Origin: Clostridia bacterium
GTDB taxonomy: Bacteria; Bacillota; Clostridia; UBA1381; UBA9506
Assembly: GCA_017549205.1 (NCBI GenBank)
Contig: JAFYVH010000021.1
Span: 101,571-165,570 of the forward strand
DNA length: 64,000 nucleotides
Reading direction: 5' to 3'
Shown: piece by piece, positions 62,314 through 64,000 of the stretch
Numbering within the stretch: the first letter of the stretch is position 1
Layout: every line of letters begins with the position of its first letter
The notes under the pieces: model-generated
Database searches by the model: none
What the model was told of the DNA's origin: nothing
The model's input: only the letters and a program-made list of their open reading frames with translations
Made by a program: the position numbers and the translations under genes

Positions 62314-63255
62314 ATGAAAAACGCCATCCTTACCGTAACCTTAAATCCCAGTTTGGATAAAACCATTACCTTAAGCAGTTTTTATGAAGGTGGTTTGAAT
62401 CGGGCAGTGGCAGTTCGTTCTGATGCCGGCGGCAAGGGCATTAATGTTGCCAAAGTGCTGACATTGTTTGATGCAGAGGTTGTTGCCACCGGTGTGATGG
62501 GGGAAGACGGCAGTGATGTCATATTGGCAGAACTGCAGGAACGGGGCTTGCAGCACGATTTTTATATGACAAAGGGAACAACCCGAACCAACTATAAATT
62601 GCTGAATGAAGCCACCAGAAAAGTTACAGAGATAAATGAACCGGGCTTTTTTGTTTCACAAGAGGCACTGGCCCGCGTCATAGAAAAAATTGAAAAAAAG
62701 TTGCCGGATGTGGCTGTGATGGTGCTGGCAGGCAGTGCCGCCCGTGGCATTTCAGATGATATCTATGAGCAATTAACCATTTTGGCACACAAACATCATG
62801 TTAAGGTGATTTTAGATGCCGATGGCGATAAATTAAAGGCAGGCTTGCAGGCAGAGCCCTATGCCATTAAGCCAAATCTTCGCGAACTTGAGGGACTTCA
62901 TGGCGGCGCTTTTTCAACAGATGAAGCCATGTATGCTTTTTGTCGCAGCCTTTTAAATCAAAACACAAAGCTTGTGATTGTTTCTTTGGGGAAAGATGGT
63001 GCGGCCTATATCACAGAAAAAGAGGCATGGCGCATTAAGCTTCCTCCGGCAAATTCTCAGAGTACAGTGGGTGCCGGCGATTCAATGGTAGCCATGACGG
63101 CCTTTAGCCTTATTAAGGGTTTCCCCTTGCAAGCACTGGCAGAGTTGGCATCGGCAGCCGGTACAATAACCGCCACAAAGCCGGGGACAGAGGTTTGCCG
63201 GCCAGAAGAAGTGGAAGCATATCGCACGCAATTAAAAGCACAAAGATTGTGGTAA
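62314..63255 (+). CDS. 1-phosphofructokinase/tagatose-6-phosphate kinase family protein
   Basis: A 313-residue PfkB-fold kinase of the FruK/LacC type. TVTLNPSLDKTITLSSF, DAGGKGINVAKVLTLFD (substrate Gly-Gly-Lys-Gly) and the C-terminal STVGAGDSMVAMTAF (anion hole and catalytic Asp) are present. It makes a hexose bisphosphate that aldolase can split. The substrate (fructose 1-phosphate or tagatose 6-phosphate) is not resolved. 22 nt after the previous gene. Confidence 0.9.
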   Translation: MKNAILTVTLNPSLDKTITLSSFYEGGLNRAVAVRSDAGGKGINVAKVLTLFDAEVVATGVMGEDGSDVILAELQERGLQHDFYMTKGTTRTNYKLLNEATRKVTEINEPGFFVSQEALARVIEKIEKKLPDVAVMVLAGSAARGISDDIYEQLTILAHKHHVKVILDADGDKLKAGLQAEPYAIKPNLRELEGLHGGAFSTDEAMYAFCRSLLNQNTKLVIVSLGKDGAAYITEKEAWRIKLPPANSQSTVGAGDSMVAMTAFSLIKGFPLQALAELASAAGTITATKPGTEVCRPEEVEAYRTQLKAQRLW

Positions 63256-63268
63256 TTAATAGAATGAT

Positions 63269-63304
63269 AAAGTCGCAAAACCCATGGGTTTTGCGACTTT
63301 TTTA
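63269..63304 (+). terminator. Terminator of the sugar kinase operon
   Basis: AAAGTCGCAAAACCC, loop ATG with GGGTTTTGCGACTTT, then TTTT. Confidence 0.93.
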
Positions 63305-63387
63305 TAAAAAATTATCGTGGCTAAAAGTGTATATTTTAGAAAAAAAGAGCTATAATAAAAGGAAGCATTAAGAAAGGAACAAAGAAA

Positions 63388-63843
63388 ATGGCAAAACAGG
63401 TTGTGGCTTTTTTTTCTAAAGAACAGCAGGCTGAAGAAGCGTTGGGGCAGCTAACGGCGTCGGGCTTTGACAGAGAGGAGATTTCAGTTTTAACCAGACA
63501 AGATGTGGCGGACAATCAAAATAACGAGGGGCAGCGTGATGGCATGACAACAGGCGGCGTGATTGGAGCTGCCACAGGACTTATTATGGGGCTTTCTGCA
63601 TTTGCAGCGCCGGGGGTTGGGCTGTTGGCTGCAGCAGGCCCGGTTGCTTCGCTTTTAGCAGGTGCGGCTGCAGGGGGCATCATTGGCTCTTTGGCAGACC
63701 TGGGATTTTCAGAAAGTGACACACAGCTATATATAAAAGAACTGGAAAAGGGTTCGGTTTTTCTTTCGGTGGATACAGAGCAAAAGGAGGAAGCAAAAGA
63801 GATTCTTCAAAAAGCCGGCGCATACCGTGTGGATTTACGCTAA
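63388..63843 (+). CDS. General stress protein, YflT/DUF1269-like
   Basis: A 151-residue protein. The N-terminal AFFSKEQQAEEALGQLTASGFDREEISVLTR resembles the YflT (GSP17M) ferredoxin-like domain; residues about 52-110 are a glycine- and alanine-rich hydrophobic hairpin (GGVIGAATGLIMGL; AGAAAGGIIGSLADLG); the last part again has a beta-alpha pattern. It may insert in the membrane. Weak TATAAT at 63351-63356 is its likely -10 box. AGAAAGGAAC precedes the ATG. Confidence 0.8.
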   Translation: MAKQVVAFFSKEQQAEEALGQLTASGFDREEISVLTRQDVADNQNNEGQRDGMTTGGVIGAATGLIMGLSAFAAPGVGLLAAAGPVASLLAGAAAGGIIGSLADLGFSESDTQLYIKELEKGSVFLSVDTEQKEEAKEILQKAGAYRVDLR

Positions 63844-63881
63844 AGAGAGATGAAAAAAATAAAAAAACTTTCAAAAAAGTG

Positions 63882-63910
63882 TTGACAAGGGGAAAAAATG
63901 GTGGTATAAT
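63882..63910 (+). promoter_or_regulatory. Strong promoter, probably of an rRNA operon
   Basis: TTGACA and TATAAT, both perfect, are 17 nt apart. An A-rich stretch upstream (63850-63880) resembles an UP element. Confidence 0.85.
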
Positions 63911-64000
63911 TTAATTCCGTGCTGCGGAGGCGCGGCTTGAACCTTGAAAATTGAACAGAGCAGGCTCTAAATAAATTACTTTGAGTAATTTTGGATAATG
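63911..64000 (+). other. Leader resembling the 16S rRNA 5' leader
   Basis: ACCTTGAAAATTGAACA near 63941-63957 matches the block that precedes 16S rRNA in many Firmicutes, including antitermination features. There is no ORF with a ribosome site. The 16S gene itself would start beyond the window. Confidence 0.6.

Overview
The window is a chromosomal stretch from a low-to-mid GC, anaerobic, Gram-positive member of the Clostridia (Bacillota). The evidence is the ribosomal gene order infA-rpmJ-rpsM-rpsK-rpsD-rpoA-rplQ, strong GGAGG-type ribosome binding sites, TTGACA-N17-TATAAT promoters, a CIRCE element, a T-box in front of pheST, sporulation-lineage genes (spoIIM, spmA, spmB), a class III (anaerobic) ribonucleotide reductase, a multidomain flavodiiron protein and an SLH-domain surface protein. 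No species can be named from the sequence alone.

Layout. 1-3.8 kb: end of the ribosomal protein/alpha operon. 3.9-5.8 kb: htpG behind a CIRCE operator. 5.9-7.1 kb: a small AT-rich module (XRE regulator, lipoprotein, membrane protein). 7.1-25 kb: housekeeping genes, many on the minus strand (M24 peptidase, comM, sfsA, tRNA-Thr, split chromate transporter, tRNA-Leu, HtrA protease, flavodiiron protein, GT-C-like membrane protein, DegV, yqhQ-prmC, dnaE). 24.8-31.7 kb: an AraC regulator divergent from a six-gene sugar-acid cluster (TIM-barrel epimerase, three Gfo/Idh/MocA oxidoreductases, uxuA, uxuB). 31.8-33.3 kb: a REP-associated transposase-like gene carrying its own repeat, then small regulators. 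33.3-40.6 kb: SLH protein, COG2509 flavoprotein, spoIIM-xerD, regulators. 40.7-49.5 kb: citrate synthase, pheST with T-box, aroA-aroK, spmAB, flavin reductase. 49.8-53.8 kb: nrdG-nrdD-trxB. 53.9-59.6 kb: uxaC, then an alcohol dehydrogenase/DegV/aldehyde dehydrogenase operon with a TetR regulator and two matching palindromic operators. 59.6-60.0 kb: a CAT-anticodon tRNA with a duplicated 3' end and terminator. 60.2-63.3 kb: a sugar kinase/DUF4432/PfkB operon. The window ends in a very strong promoter and a leader that look like the start of an rRNA operon.

How the genes work together. UxaC (glucuronate to fructuronate), UxuB (fructuronate to mannonate) and UxuA (mannonate to 2-keto-3-deoxygluconate) form the upper hexuronate pathway. 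uxaC lies about 22 kb from uxuAB, and the 2-keto-3-deoxygluconate kinase and aldolase are not in the window. The three oxidoreductases and the epimerase-like protein next to uxuAB suggest a redox route that releases or rearranges uronic-acid glycosides; this is the most interesting unexplained system here. NrdG-NrdD-TrxB form an anaerobic dNTP-synthesis unit in which NrdD carries its own thioredoxin-like tail.
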